The notes under the pieces were generated by a model. It was given only the letters and a program-made list of their open reading frames with translations, made no database searches and was not told the DNA's origin. Below, piece by piece: positions 11,879 to 25,005 of a stretch of 64,000 bases of DNA (position 1 is its first letter; each line of letters opens with the position of its first letter). The stretch comes from Macrotis lagotis (taxonomy: Eukaryota > Chordata > Mammalia > Peramelemorphia > Peramelidae), in contig NC_133661.1 in the NCBI RefSeq assembly GCF_037893015.1, positions 189,485,991-189,549,990 on the forward strand, read 5' to 3'. Both the position numbers and the translations under genes were made by a program.

Positions 11879-13441
11879 CTAAAGATAGAGGGAGGGTGTG
11901 TACTGGGATTATCTGGATATAAATGGATCATGAAGAGGTTTTTATTTACATAATAGTTTATCTCCTGAAGATTATATTTGTACAGGGAGTACTTGGAAAG
12001 AAATTGTGGTATCAATTATTTGTAATTTATTGATGTTTATGACTCTTGAGAAGTATACTTCTAAAGGGACAGATAGGGGAAATTTACCTGGATAGAGGCT
12101 GTAACTATGAAGTGACTGTGAGGTAATGTTGCTTATAAATCAATCAAGCAATCAATCAACCTCTAAGAATTTTTCTTCTATCCGAAGAGAAAAAAGAAGC
12201 ATATTTTATCAGAGTGACTGTAGGTACAAGAGAGTATTAGATCAATCAATACATGAAAAGAATTATTAAACTAGGATAGAAAGTTAGGCTTTAGAGGATA
12301 AATAATGTCACTTGAAGAGGCACAAAAACTTGTTATTGTAGAGGGAAAGAAGGGAGTGTGTGCACACTGATTAAATTTTATTGTCAACAGATGCCCAAAG
12401 AGGGAATAACATAAATTCCTAATTAAGTATAAAAAGTGAGGGAGGAAGGGGTAAAGGTAGGGAAATGGGATCAATAAAGGGGAGGGTAAAAGTAAAAAGC
12501 AAAAGTGTGATTAACATTAAAGCTAAAAAGAAATGTTAAAGAGAAAAGGTAGAAAGAAAAGAAAGAGCTAATAGGATAAAAAGGCTTATAGAGAGACAGC
12601 AATCAGAAGCAAATCATTCTTGCAGATGGATAAGAGAAAAGGAAAGAGAAAGGTATGAATGGGGGAAAATAGCATTTGAAGGAAATTCAATAATCATAAC
12701 TGCATATGTGAATGAGATGAATTCTTTCATAAAATGGAATAGATTCTATAAAATTATTCCATAAACCAATGGATTACACACTAGAATCCTACTATATCTT
12801 GTTTACAAGTAATACCTTTGAAGCTGAGACACACAGGGTAAAAGTAAAAGGTTGGAGCAGAATATATTATTCTTCAGTGAAAGAGAACAAAAAGAACTTG
12901 ACAATGCAATCCTATTTTCAGACAAAGCGAAAACAAACACAGATTTCATCAAAAAAGGAATTGGAAGGAAAACACATACCCTTAAAATATTTCATATACA
13001 GTAAAGTAATATCATTATTAAACATATATATATACCAAGTGATTGTAGCATGAATATTCTTAAGAGAAGTTAAATGAATTACAGGGGAACAAAGACAGCA
13101 AAATTATAATGGTGGAAGACCTCAACCTCCCTCTCTCAGAAGTAGATAAATTTAACCACAATATAAATAAAAATGAATTTAAGAAGGTGAATAGAATTTT
13201 TAGAAAATTTTTATATCATGGACCTCTGGAGAAAATTGAATGGGAATAGAAAGGAATATAAGTTTTTCTCTGCACACATGGCACTTGCAAAATAATTTGT
13301 CTTGTATTAGGTCATTGAAACCAGCTAAATTCAAAAACGCAGAAATATGAAATGTATCCTTTTCAGATCATGATATAATAAAAATACATGTAATAAAGGA
13401 CAAAGAAAAATGAATTCTAAATTAATTAGAAACTAAATGAC

Positions 13442-13600
13442 TAGGGTGGCTAGGTGGCGCAGTGGATAAAACACTGACCATGCAGTCAGGAGTGCCTGAG
13501 TTCAAATCTGATCTCAGACACTTAATAATTATCTAGCTGTGTGGCCCTGGGCAAGCCACTTAACTCTATTTGCCTTGCCAAAACCAAAAAAAGAAAAAAA
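13442..13600 (+). repeat. WSINE1-like SINE with target-site duplication
   Basis: Near-consensus young-looking copy ('ggtggctaggtggcgcagtg' start, poly-A end) flanked by the 12-bp direct repeat 'aaactaaatgac' at 13430-13441 and 13601-13612. It interrupts the old L1 ORF2 relic. Confidence 0.95.
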
Positions 13601-14040
13601 AAACTAAATGACCTAATTTTAAAGAATGAGCTGATTAAATAACAAATTATAGAAAAAATAAATAATTTCATCCAAAACAATGACAAGATGAGACATCATA
13701 TCAAAACTTGAGGCATGGGGCCAGAGAAGTTTTCAGGTGAAATTTTGCATCTCTAAATGCTTACATGAATCAAATATAGAAGAAGAAATCACTGAATTGG
13801 GCATGAAACTGAAAAAGGTAGGAAAAAGAACAAATCAAAAATACTCAATTAAATACCAAATAGGAAATTCTGAAAATCAAAGGAAAAATGAATAAAAATG
13901 AAAGTAAGAAGGCCAATGAATTTAACTTGCTTTTGTGAAAAAAATCAATAAACTAGATAAGCCTTTGTGATTAAAAAAGAAAAACTAACATTAACAATAT
14001 CCAAAATTTATAGAGCTCAGAATTGGAAGAAGTCATTGAA

Positions 14041-14489
14041 AAAATAGTTTGGTAACTGTGTATTATCTTGGTTACTATTTGATTGAGTATAAATTTTTGG
14101 AAATGGAGACATAAATGACATGGAGAAGAATAATTATGCCAGAATAATATGAAGAAAAAAGAGATAAATTAGAGAGAAATTTGAATTAGTTATCTATATG
14201 AATTTTAAATTTGGAAAAGTAGTAAAGAAGAAAATGCTCCAATTAATTCCTGATTTAAGTTACTTGCCAATACTTTAAAAAAAGTATGATTTCCAACCCA
14301 GATCTTCTAATTTTCAATGTGGAAATATTTCTTTAAAATGTTTTATTATAATTATTTAATTCAACTGTTAACATAAATGCTAGTTATCATCGTCATCATC
14401 ATCATAATTATTATTCTTGTCATATCATTCATTAAGGGTACTAAGATTATAAATTGAGAAATGAAATGAATATGAAAGGAAATCTCCAA
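14041..14489. other. Unassigned AT-rich DNA
   Basis: No gene seen. It includes a short 'catcgtcatcatcatcat' run near 14390. Confidence 0.4.
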
Positions 14490-14625
14490 ACTTTTCATTT
14501 TACATGTGAAAAAATGGATGCACAGGTGTATTAAATGAGTTACCTATAGTTTCTCAAGTACTATAAATCAGTGTTAGCATTTCAATCAAGGTCCCTCTGA
14601 TGCCAGTCACTTTTCTTCCCACTTC
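14490..14625 (+). repeat. MIR-type CORE-SINE fragment
   Basis: Degraded text parallel to the MIR core and 3' part ('cattttacatgtgaaaaaatgg', then 'agtgttagcatttcaatcaagg', 'ctgatgccagtcac'). Confidence 0.5.
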
Positions 14626-14770
14626 ACTGAGAAAGTTAAAGAAATTTTTTTAGGAAGAAATAAAATAGCAGTAGGAGATGTTAGAGAAGGTTTCATATAA
14701 AACATTTCTTGCAGAGTTGATAGGATGTAATACATTGCATGAAGTTCTGTATTAGATAGATAATAAATAT

Positions 14771-14895
14771 TTTTGGGGGGGTGAGGCAATGAAGGCTGCC
14801 TGTGGTCACACAGCAAGTGTCTGAGGCTGGATCTGAACTCTGGTTCTCTTGACTTCAAGTGTAATGTTCTTTCTAGTGGGGCACTTAGTTGTCCC
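14771..14895 (-). repeat. tRNA-SINE (WSINE1-like)
   Basis: Antisense copy, degraded, with 'gtcacacagcaagtgtctga' and 'gatctgaactctggttctct'. Confidence 0.75.
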
Positions 14896-15258
14896 CATTG
14901 CTAGGTTCTTATAGTCAGCTGTTCTGTGAGAGACAGATGCTATACAGATAGTTCATAATGAAATTCCAAGTTCTTTCAGATGAATTTTCTGAATTACCCA
15001 AGAACATTGATATTTTTTGAATTTTATTGTATAGAAATCACTTGTAAAATAGGTTTAGATTTGATGGATGGAAAAAATACTGAAGAAGAACTAAGTCCAC
15101 CATTGTCATATAATCTGTATGTGTTTTCAGCAAATTGAAATAGTTTACTGGTCCTCTTCTTAGCTCTACTTTCTCTCCCCATTTCTATTTCTTTTCCTCT
15201 CTTCCTTTCTCCTTTATTTACCTTTCTTTTCTTTTCTTTTGCTTCTCTTTATTTCTTG
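14896..15258. other. Unassigned DNA with pyrimidine-rich tract
   Basis: No gene seen. 15165-15240 is a CT-rich simple tract. Confidence 0.4.
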
Positions 15259-15412
15259 CTTTTTTTTGTTGTTTGTTTGCAAGGCAATGGGGTTAAGTGA
15301 CATGTTCAAGGTCATAAAGCCAGATAATTATTAAATGTCTGAGGCTGCATTTGAACTGAGGTCCTCCTGACTTAGGGCCAGTGCTCTATCTGCTGCACCA
15401 CCTAACTGCCCT
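15259..15412 (-). repeat. WSINE1-like SINE
   Basis: Antisense copy from poly-T 'gtttgcaaggcaatgggg' to 'caccacctaactgccct'. Confidence 0.85.
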
Positions 15413-18400
15413 GTTTACTTCCATTTTAACCTTTACTTTATTCTTTTCCTTGCATCAATTAATTTAGATTTTGTTCCATACCAAAACATTTATTGAGAAC
15501 CTATTAAGCGAAGATCACTGAAGCAGGGACTGAGAGGCACAAGAAAATGAATACTGCATGCACTTGACTACTTAGAGTTTTACTTTTGCAAAGAAACAGG
15601 AATCCTTAATATGAAAAGTGAAATATTTTAGGATAGTATAAGTGTCCAAATAAGAGTGAAAACTATGAATGCGTCAGGCACCTTTGTTATTCCAATTAGG
15701 ATGGAATTCAGAGAAGAAGAGTAATGCTGAACAGATGTTTTGGGAAAAGGAAATAGTCTGAGTGAGGGTATTTGAGCAATGGTGGGATGCAAATAAATTA
15801 AGGACCAGTTCTCTGCCCTAAAGACCTAAACAATTTGTGTAAGAAAAACGATATATTGAAAGGCAGTTTAAAATTTCATGCCTTTAATACTCAAATAAGA
15901 ACAATAAAAGAGACTCACAAAACTAGATTATGTTATATTCCTCTCATTAGTCAAATATATCCTTATGGAGCAAAAACAGCCATGTAACCACAGCAACCAG
16001 TGCTGGAACATATGCAGAACCAAAACTCATTCTATCTATTCCCACTCTTTTTTTTTCTTTCACTGTTTCTGAAATGAATGATATGATAACTCTTGAAATC
16101 TATACTTCTATTGGTTCATTTTGTTCTAGTTTCCTATTGGTTTCAAGGAACACCAGTGCACTTGTAATATCTTGGGGGTAATTTTGGATGTAACACGTAG
16201 CAGAAATAAACGACAGCTTGTCACATTTTCTCTTTATATGTTTGTTTTCTGAAGTAACCAAAATGAGCTAATTCAAATATTTCATCAAAGACATAATGAG
16301 CTTTAAGAAATGAATAAATAAATATTGCAAACACGTTATTGTCATTTCTTTTCACCTGTATACAGCATGAAAATTAGTACGGGCTCTTAGAAACCACTGT
16401 TGTGCAGATTAACATTAAAGAAGAGCAAAGCATATAAATTTGTTATTTCCACATTGGTGAACTGCCCACGTATGCCTTTAGAATGAACTCTTATTACAAT
16501 TGCCATTTTAACGATGAATTACTAGAACATAAAATTAGTTATTTTTTTGCCGAGTTGGTGCAAACCATATGAATCCTGCCCACTGTATTGGAGTAAGTGA
16601 GGAATATTTGTAAAATAGCTTGTTTTTCTAAAGTGCAAGGATCATGTATAAATACTTCCTATATCTTTTTATTCTATCACATTCAGCTCACCTATTCCAT
16701 GTCCATGGGTTCCACAGCAATGTCTTAGTTTTTGCCAGGATTATGCTCTCCAAATTATTCAATCTGACATATTGACAGGTATGTTAAATTTCTTCAAACT
16801 TTATAATTAGTAGTCAGATAAGAGTAGGACACTAAAGTATTTTGAAATAATGAAGGCAAAAACATGAAGAAAACAAACAAGAAAAATAATTGCCTTGATG
16901 AAGAATGACAGTGGGTATTGATTCAGATGGCAATTTCTCCAGGATTTTAAGGGGGTACGTGCCAAAGATGGTTCTTTGTTTGGAATTTAATATAATATAT
17001 ATACATATATAAATATATATGCATATATATGTAATATATACACATGTGTTTTAGAATATCATTCACTTTAATTATGAAAAGACATCCACTACACATTGTT
17101 ATTGTTTATGAGATTCTATGCCAAATTTCAGAATCTAGATCATAATAAAACAGTTGCTTCCCTTAAGAAACATATTCTTTGGCAAGAGAGAGAAATATCA
17201 TTTGTTCAAAAGTAAATCAATGCAAAGTGATATAAAGTGGGAAAGGCTGCTAAATATTACTGGCTTCCTTTAAGAAGTTGTGCCTCAGTTGTGCTATAGA
17301 GAAAGTTAAATATTATTTGAGGGAAGAGGTAGGAAGAAGTTTATTCTTGCAACATGCAAAGATATGAGGGTAGAAGATAGAATGTCATATGTATGTAATA
17401 ATAGATGGGGAAAAATTATTGCAATTGTTTTTAAGAGTAGAACAATGTGATATACCAGAAAAATGTATGTAGGATCCAGAATATAGAAATGTTTTACTAC
17501 ACATTGAATAATTTTAATTTTATCTGCAGGCAATAGAAAACCATTTATTTGTTCATTAATTTATCTATTTATTCATCTATTCATTTATCTATTTAATATT
17601 TTATAACATGGTGAGATATGAATTTATAAAAATATAACAATTTGATATTGGTGCAAACATTAGATTTAATAGGACGGAATTTGGAGGAAGAACGTTCAAT
17701 TAAGATACTAAAGAGATGACGAAGGCAACCTAGAATAGAGATTGTATTGAATGTAGAAATGGTGATAGATACAAGAGACTGTATGAAGACAATATTGATC
17801 AAAATTGGCAATTATTCTGCATTAAGATTGTGGGAGAGGGAAATATCAATGACAACTCTGAAGCTACAAAACTATGTGATTAGAAGGATGGGGCTGTCAT
17901 TTATATAAATAGAATAGTTTATAGGGAATCTCCTCAGACACTATACTCAATCCTAGGAATAAAATTAAAGCCATAAAGAAAATGAGCAAACAAATAAAAT
18001 ACTCAGTGCCAACTCCCTATTTTTCTCCCCCCATTAACAGCAATAACAAAAACCAAAAAGAAAAAGGAAACTAAAAAACAAAAAAACTCAGAAATCCTTT
18101 TTTTTCAAGGATCCCAGTGTATAGGTTTGTAGGGATTGGGTAGACTATGAGATCCTTTTTTTTTTCTGATATGAGTTTGAGATGCAAGTTCAGGTAGCAA
18201 AGCTCAATAGATAATTGATAATATGGATTTCAGGAGAGATGGTTTGTTTCTATGATGCTTTTAAAATGATTTGGGCCATCTTTGGAATTCATGAATATAT
18301 TTTATCATATAATTCTATTTTGAAAAGTTTTCTTATGTATGTGTGTATATATATAAAATTCAAATCTTATTTTTTTTGATAATTTAACTCAAAGGAAGAT

Positions 18401-18780
18401 TTTTTATTTGCAGTTGAAAAAATTATGGTGTCAGCTGAAACATAATATATGGACACATTTGATTTTTATATCAATGAATAACAATAAAATATTATGTACA
18501 TTCAAAATTTCAATATCTGAAAATCAGTGTCGTACAAATGACCATATAAGCTACTAACCAGAGTTTAGTAATCATCAGCAAAATATTTTGTCATCTAATT
18601 TTCTTCTGTCCTGTCTTTCATCTTTTTCTACTTAATTATAGATATCTCATTAATTATATATTATTACTATTGTTACTGAAGATATGTATTTTACTGATTG
18701 CAGAGGATAGGACAAGTTTTCTGTAGAAGAGAATTTTCATCTTATTAATACTCACCACATTGTTATTATTATAAAGATAC
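15413..18780. other. Unassigned AT-rich intergenic DNA
   Basis: About 3.4 kb with no gene and no confident repeat. 'acatttattgagaacctatt' near 15487 is reminiscent of an ancient mammalian repeat tail. There is an AT dinucleotide tract at about 16985-17045 and a 'ttcatttatctatt' type simple stretch around 17545-17600. This is the longest stretch here that may be unique sequence. Confidence 0.4.
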
Positions 18781-18819
18781 TATGAAGGAGTTTTGTGGTA
18801 AGCAGAGCATAGAGAAATT

Positions 18820-21240
18820 CACAACTCTTGGTTCAATAAAAAGACAGATGAAATTCAATTTTATTAAGATAGTAACAAATAAAAATACTTTTATGATGCC
18901 CTGTAGGCTATTTGTGGACCAATCTCATCTACTCAGTGCTGATGGATCCACATTGGTTAATGATAGGGAAATGATCCTAGAGAGATTAATTGAACACTTA
19001 CATAGTATTCTTAAGAGACCATCATCAATCAATGCAAAAACCATTGACCATTTCCTTCAAATTGAAGTCATTCACTCCCTAGCTGAAGTTAGTTTTGACT
19101 CAATTAGTCTTCTTTCAAGTGGCATAGCACATGTGCTGATTCTATTCCAGCTGAGATCTACAAGAGGAGGGGGTCTCCATTGCTCATCCAAAAACAGACT
19201 GAAATTTTCCAGGTTATATGGCAAGAAGAGATTATCCCCCCAAAATTCAAGGATGGCTCCATTGTTCATCTCTATAAAGGTAAAAGGAATAGATTGTCTT
19301 GTGACAATCACAGGGGTATTTCTCTTTTAATCATTGCTGGTAATATTCTTGCCAGAATCCTCAATTAGCTGACCTTTCACCTGAAAGATGGTCACCTCCC
19401 TGAGAGCCAGTGTGGCTCTCAGAAAGGGTCAAGGAACAGTCCACAACTCCAGGAAAAATTCTAGGAATAGAGCAGAGGTCTATATACAACATTTGTAGAT
19501 CTGACCAATATCTTTGTCACATCAGTCATGAGGATTTATGGAAATTAATGTCAAAATTTGGTTGCCTGAATTACATCAGTATTATACATCAATTCCAAGA
19601 TGTCATGCATGTCCAATTCTAGATAGTAGAGTTCGCTCTCAAGATTTCCTAGTCACCAAAGGAGTAAAACAAGCATGTGTCCTTGCTCCCATATTTTTTT
19701 CATGTTTATGTAAACATTTTATTTGTTTTTGAATTATATACAATTATAGTTTCTACTTATCATTTTTGTAAGGTTTTGAATTTTGCAATTTTTCCCTACC
19801 CTCCCTTCCCTTCCCCACCTGGTCACAGAAGGCATTCTGATAATGTTTACATTGTTTCCATGCTATACATTGATGAAAATTGAATGTGTTGAGAGAAAGA
19901 TCATATCCTTGAGGAAAATATAAAATATTAGATAGCAAAGTTATGCAGTAGACAAGACAGCTTTTGTTTTAAATTGAAGGTAATAGTCTTTGTTTAAACT
20001 CTACAATTCTTTCTGTGGATACAGATGGTATTCTTCATTGCAAGTACTCTAAAATTGTCCCTGATTAATGCACTGATGGAATGAGTTCTATTAACATTAA
20101 TCATCAACCCCATGTAGTTATTAGAGTGTCCAGTTTTCTTCTGGTTCTGCTCATCTTGCTCAGCATCAGTTCTTGCAAGTCTTTCCGGACTTCTGTGAAA
20201 TCCCATCCCTCCTGATTTCTAATAGAACTGTAATGTTTCATAATGTACATATACCACAATTTCTTCAGTCATTCCTCAGTTGATTGACATTCACTTGATT
20301 TCTAATCTTTTGCTAACAAAGCTGCTATGAATGTTTTTGTAATAGTGATATTTTTACCCTTTTTCATAATCTCTTCAAGGTATAGATCCAGTTGTATTGC
20401 TGGATCAAAAGTTTGGATCAATTAACAGTTCCACCATGAATACAGTAATGTCAGAGATTTGCTACATCCCTTCCAATAGTTATCATTGTCCTTTCTGGTC
20501 ATATTGACCAATCTGAGAGGTATGAGAAGGCTCTTATACTTTTTAGCATAATGTTTTCTTCCATATAATCACATGCTTTTACTGAGGAAGAGGTCAAGTA
20601 CTGCACTGATGGCAAATACTTGAACATGAAAAGATTTAAAGCCAAGACCAAAATGGAAAGAGTGTTGGTGAATGATTTTCTGTTTGCAGATGATGGTACA
20701 CTCAATACAGCCTCTGAAACTGAGATGCAATAAAGTATGGATTGATTCTCTGCTGCTTGTGATTATTTTAGTCAAAAAATAAACATCAAGAAAACACAGG
20801 TTTTCCATCAGCCAGTACCACATATTCCATATGTGGAACTATTGATTACAGCAAATGGAGAAGTTTTGAGTACTGTGGACAAGTTCACTTACCTTGGCAG
20901 TGTTCTTTTCAGGGAGGTATATATTGACAATGAGATTGACACACCTATTGCCAGAGCTAGTTCAGTATTTGGTAGACTCTTAATGAAAGTATGGAAGAGA
21001 AGAGGAATTAGACTAAATACCAAAATGAAGGTACATAGAATGGTTCTGCTGACCTCAATGCTACATTCCTGGGAAACCTGGGAAGTCTACCAGTACCATG
21101 TCAGAAAACTGAATTGCTTCCATTTAAATTGTCTTAGGAATATTCTGAAGTTCACCTGGCAGGAAAAAAAAAATACCAGACCCTGAGGTCCTTTCTCGAG
21201 CTAAAGTGCCTAGCATTTCATCATTAGGATGTGAGGTCTT
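18820..21240 (+). pseudogene. RTE-clade LINE reverse transcriptase relic, split by L1
   Basis: The + strand reads as the reverse transcriptase of an RTE-type (BovB-like) non-LTR element: LLSADGSTLVNDREMILER, FKDGSIVHLYKGKRNRLSCD, GVKQACVLAP, then after the interruption DFLFADDGTLN (FADD catalytic box at 20683-20694) and DKFTYLGSVLF, EIDTPIARASSVFGRL, RRGIRLNTKMKV. Several stops and frameshifts, so it is not functional. The part between the GVKQ box and the FADD box is short because an antisense L1 tail has been inserted there. The endonuclease half upstream is not recognisable. The right end is cut by another L1 fragment at about 21230. Confidence 0.85.
19701..20529 (-). mobile_element. L1 3' fragment inserted in the RTE element (copy B)
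   Basis: Antisense L1 3' UTR and ORF2 end (poly-T on the left, then 'tcatatccttgaggaaaata', 'tctgctcatcttgctcagca', 'ccatccctcctgatttctaa'). It is flanked by a decayed duplication: 'gctcccatatttttt' at 19685-19699 and 'gctcttatacttttt' at 20530-20544, 12 of 15 identical. Truncated at its 5' end. Confidence 0.85.
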
Positions 21241-22115
21241 GGTCTAATCTAAATTTCTTCCATACTAATTTCCAATTTTCCCAACAATTTTTATTGAAGA
21301 GAGAGTTTTTAACCCAATATCTGGAGTCTTTGGGTTGATCAAACAGCAGGTTATTATAATCATTTACTGTTATTGCACCTGATCTATTCTACCGATCCAT
21401 CACTCTATTTCTTAGCCAGTACTAGACAGTTTTAAGGACCGATGCTTTGTAATATAATTTAGATCTGGTAATGCTAAGCCACCTTCTTTGGCACTTTTAA
21501 AAAATTTGAATCCCAGGAAATTATTGAATTTTTATTTATCCATATGAATTTACTTACAACTTCCTTTATCTGCCTTTTTGTTTATTTTATGATTTGATTT
21601 ATCTAGTTCTGAGAGTGAGAGATTGAGGTCTCCCACCAATACAGTTTTGCTGTCTATGTCTTTCTGTAGCTTTTTCAACTTCTCCTCTAAGAATTTGCAC
21701 TTACCCTTTGGGTGCATACATAAATAGTATTAAAGTTATTTTCTTGTCTATGGTACCTTTTAGGAAGATATAGTTTCCTTCCTTATCTCTTTTAATGATA
21801 TCTATTTTTACAGCTGCTTTGTATGAGATAAGGATTGCTACCCCTGATTTTTTTTACTTCAGCTGAAGCAAAATATATTTTGCTCCAACCTTTTAAATTT
21901 ACTTTGTATGAATCTCTCTGCTTCATATGAATTTCTTGTAAGCAACATATTGTAGGATTCTGGTTTTTAATCCACTCTGCTATCTGCTTACATTTTAAGG
22001 GAGAGTTCATCCCATTCACATTCAAAGTAATAATTACTAACTCTTTATTGGTGGTACTATCTTCTGAAGGACGTTCTTTATATGCACATCCATATACCAA
22101 TAAAATCACAGATAT
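21230..22115 (-). mobile_element. L1 ORF2 fragment with internal deletion (copy C)
   Basis: 21230-21560 matches the ORF2 C-terminal region (compare about 36130-36480 in the full-length L1). At about 21560 it jumps to the endonuclease region (compare about 38470-39170). The minus strand at about 21795-22109 encodes the endonuclease start: LVIITLNVNGMNSPLKCKQI, then CCLQEIHMKQRDSYKVNLKG. About 2 kb of reverse transcriptase coding sequence is missing. Confidence 0.8.
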
Positions 22116-22681
22116 ACTCTTTATCTCACCATGACATGAACAAGATGTGATGTTTAAGTTGAATTATTAGCTTAATCATACCCGAAATTTATTCTAATTC
22201 TAAATGCTATGACTCTCAGAATACTCCAGTTCAGTTTTCCTTGAATATCATACCTAATTAATATCTCATTGCTTCAGAGTGAGTCTTTTTTTTTAATATT
22301 AGATCTCATGGTCAAATCGTATTTATGTTAAGAATGAGGAATTTACTTGGTAGTGGGATTCAACTTCTATTCAGAATCAATAAAGCATTTCTTTTAAGTA
22401 ATTGAAATGTTTTATAAATATTAATTTCAACACTGATTTTATTTTTTGTAATTATGGAATTTCTAAGAAGCACATCTTATAATTTGCTTTGGTGTGTGCT
22501 TTAAATCAAAGTAAGGAGATAGCAGTAAATAAGGAAGCTTGATCTAAGTAAGAAAAGTTTTGGTCAGGGATGTGTGAACTCATCTTATATTGAGTCAATT
22601 CTTAAATTTTCAATGTGAACATTTGCATATCAGAAAGTGGTAAATACTTCAAGTTTATTCATTTTGTAAATATAAAATAAT
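22116..22681. other. Unassigned AT-rich DNA
   Basis: No gene or clear repeat seen. Confidence 0.4.
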
Positions 22682-22830
22682 GGGGAAGTTAGGTGGCACA
22701 GTGGATAGAAAACAGACCCTGGAGTCATGAGGCCCTGAGTTCAATTCAACCTCAGATACTTGGTCCTTGTGTGACCCTGTGCACATCACTTAACCCTAAG
22801 TGCCTCCAAAACAAAAATTAGGGAAAAAAG
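22682..22830 (+). repeat. tRNA-SINE (WSINE1-like relative)
   Basis: Sense copy starting 'ggggaagttaggtggcacag', with 'tgtgaccctgtgcacatcac' and a 'gtgcctccaaaacaaaaa' tail. The 3' end differs from the 'cttgcaaaaac' type and looks closer to an opossum-type variant. Confidence 0.8.
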
Positions 22831-23275
22831 TTTAATTAATACAGATTAATATTAAGATTATATTCTGTGTGCAGATTTTTCCACTATTTCATGTTACTCC
22901 CTTAGAATAGAGTGTTTTGGTCAGCAAATCTAGATGGAGTGCTTTAAAAGGGATTATGAACAGCCAGGGGACAAATAAATTCATAGAATTTTTGGAGATG
23001 GGGAGATTCAAAGGAATAAATAAAAGGATTGCTTCACAATTAGTCATGAATCAAGCATGCATCTTATAGAAATTAATTTCATTTTTATTTATAAATGATT
23101 TTCACTGTACATGGCATCAAAGGGAGAGTGGAAAGAAATATCTCCATAAACCAGGCATTATTTCAATAATAAATAAACTTCCCCAAAGAGTCAGTTGGAT
23201 AGTTTTGCTTTCTAGAGTTTTAAGAAGATGACTAATGAAATATCATTACAAGTTTGCAAAACACAAATGAATATC
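22831..23275. other. Unassigned DNA
   Basis: No gene or clear repeat seen. Confidence 0.4.
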
Positions 23276-23289
23276 CATCTATAGCATTC

Positions 23290-23440
23290 CTTTTTTTTGG
23301 TTTTTGCAACGCAAATGTGGTTAAGTGGCTTGCCCAAGGCCACACAGCTAGGTAATTATTAAGTGTCTGAGACCAATTTGAACCCAGGTACTCCTGACTC
23401 CAAGGCCGGTGCTTTATCCACTTCACCACCTAGCCACCCC
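23290..23440 (-). repeat. WSINE1-like SINE with perfect target-site duplication
   Basis: Near-consensus antisense copy flanked by the 14-bp direct repeat 'catctatagcattc' at 23276-23289 and 23441-23454. Confidence 0.95.
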
Positions 23441-23454
23441 CATCTATAGCATTC

Positions 23455-24690
23455 TAAGCAGTTGTGCTATCAGGACAGCGAAGCAAGGATTTGTTTTTCC
23501 TACTTCCCTGGACTCTGTAGTGAGCTAGGACAAGCTCCTAATACTTAGCCAGATATTCTCTCACCCTGATTCCCTGTCTCTTCCTCAAATTGAATCCCTT
23601 ACTTATATTCTACATTTTAATTAATGTAAAAAAGTTTCACAGCTTGGTTAAAAACTAAAAGTAAAGTGTTTCAAAAGCAGAATACCAAAGGTGACCATGC
23701 TCAGGATTCTTACACTAAGGCACATCAATTGGTAACTGATCCTTAATATTCCTGGAGGAGTAATATTCAATCTGTTTAGGTACTTCTAGATACACATATT
23801 TAAAGACACATACAAAATTTCCAAAGATATTGCTGTCCATATTGTTCCTCTAGATAAGTAGGTGGGTTAGAACAAATTAAGGTTAATGGCATGGAGAGAA
23901 TCAACCCTCTGGTTTCCATCCATTGAGACTTCTACTCCAGGATACTACATTTTGATTATCACAAGAAACCTTCTGCTATGTTCGGGTAAGTCAATTGTTC
24001 TACAGAACTTCTGTTGTCTATATTTATAGTATTCTATGAAAGTTAAGCAACTATTAGGATCACTTGTATAGGGGATGATCTTAATAAAAGTAATACTCCT
24101 ATGTTATGTGACTGAACTCCCTGAAAACTTCAAATTGAACTACTCCCATGCCAGACTTAGAATTCTTTTGATTTGGAACCTGGATAAAAAGTATAGGAGT
24201 ACAATATATTCAAGGATGTTACAGGTTTTATATCTAATTTGAACCAATGGGATTTTTGCCTGGTCCTTGAAATTAAGAAAATGATTTTGTTGCACATCAT
24301 AAAATACTATGATATGGACTAGAAATTTTTTTTATCCTTCTGAAGAAATAAAATCCACTTGTTCCTTACTATTATGCCAACACCATCTGGTGATTGTACT
24401 GCTCAATACAAAATACTAGAGATCATCTATTCATTTAATGAGAAGACACCAAAGTATCAGGTTTTGGGTTAATTTCCTTTTAAGGGATGGAGGCTTTAGA
24501 GACATTTTGTAACAATTTTTGTACCAAGGCTACTAAGAAAGCAGGTAAGTACCAATGGTAGTCTTGTGAGTCAGAAAAGCAAATGGCCAATGACTTTTAG
24601 AAGGGAAAATAAGATTGGGATATTGGTGTCCATGGAATGGGTAAAAGAGATAAGAATGAATCTAATCACTTATTCTTTTTTTTTAATTTT
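23455..24690. other. Unassigned intergenic DNA
   Basis: About 1.2 kb without a recognisable gene or repeat. Confidence 0.4.
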
Positions 24691-24699
24691 TAAAATATA

Positions 24700-24795
24700 T
24701 TATCTTATTATATAATTTTACTATCTCTTATACTTTATGCTTCTTCCTTAAGGATATGATTTCTCTCTCATCACATTCAACTCTTGACCTTTTTA
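24700..24795 (+). mobile_element. Short L1 3' UTR fragment
   Basis: 'ttaaggatatgatttctctc' followed by 'tcatcacattcaactc' matches the sense strand of the L1 3' UTR (reverse complement of about 34935-34990). Confidence 0.6.
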
Positions 24796-25005
24796 GGATT
24801 ATCACCTTTTGCCCTTCATTGTTTTATTTTAATTTATTTTTTATTCTCATTTTGTAAAAACTTTTTTTTTACATTAATAAAATATACTTGTTTAAAAGAA
24901 AACAAAATACCCCTCCCACCATGAATATAAATAGACTTGCTTGGGCAAAAAAGTAAAGGGGAGAGAAAAAAATTAAAATTAAAAAAATAATAGTAATAAT
25001 TGTAG

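Larger units (their letters stand above)
10900..14040 (+). mobile_element. Very old + strand L1/HAL1-type LINE relic
   Basis: At about 11175-11270 the + strand encodes EFQNSLIKR-ELKREFYLQIQDSRD (split by a stop), matching the ORF1 C-terminus EFQRFLLKWPELNRRFDLQIQDSGEA of the HAL1 at 24850-27480. At 12760-13430 and 13610-14040 ORF2-like text appears: THRVKVKGWSRIYYSS, VEDLNLPLSEVDKFNHNINK, then NELIK-QIIEKINNFIQNNDK. Many stops and frameshifts. The 11.3-12.7 kb stretch between them is non-coding and may be a long inter-ORF spacer or unrelated DNA. It could also be two separate insertions. Confidence 0.65.

Noticed and set aside
12769-13053. 94-codon + strand open frame as a small host gene
   Set aside because: THRVKVKGWSRIYYSS matches L1 endonuclease text, and LINE text continues behind it.
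18782-19330. 182-codon open frame that could be called a novel gene
   Set aside because: Its first part matches RTE-type reverse transcriptase text and later residues run out of frame with the element. It is a LINE relic.
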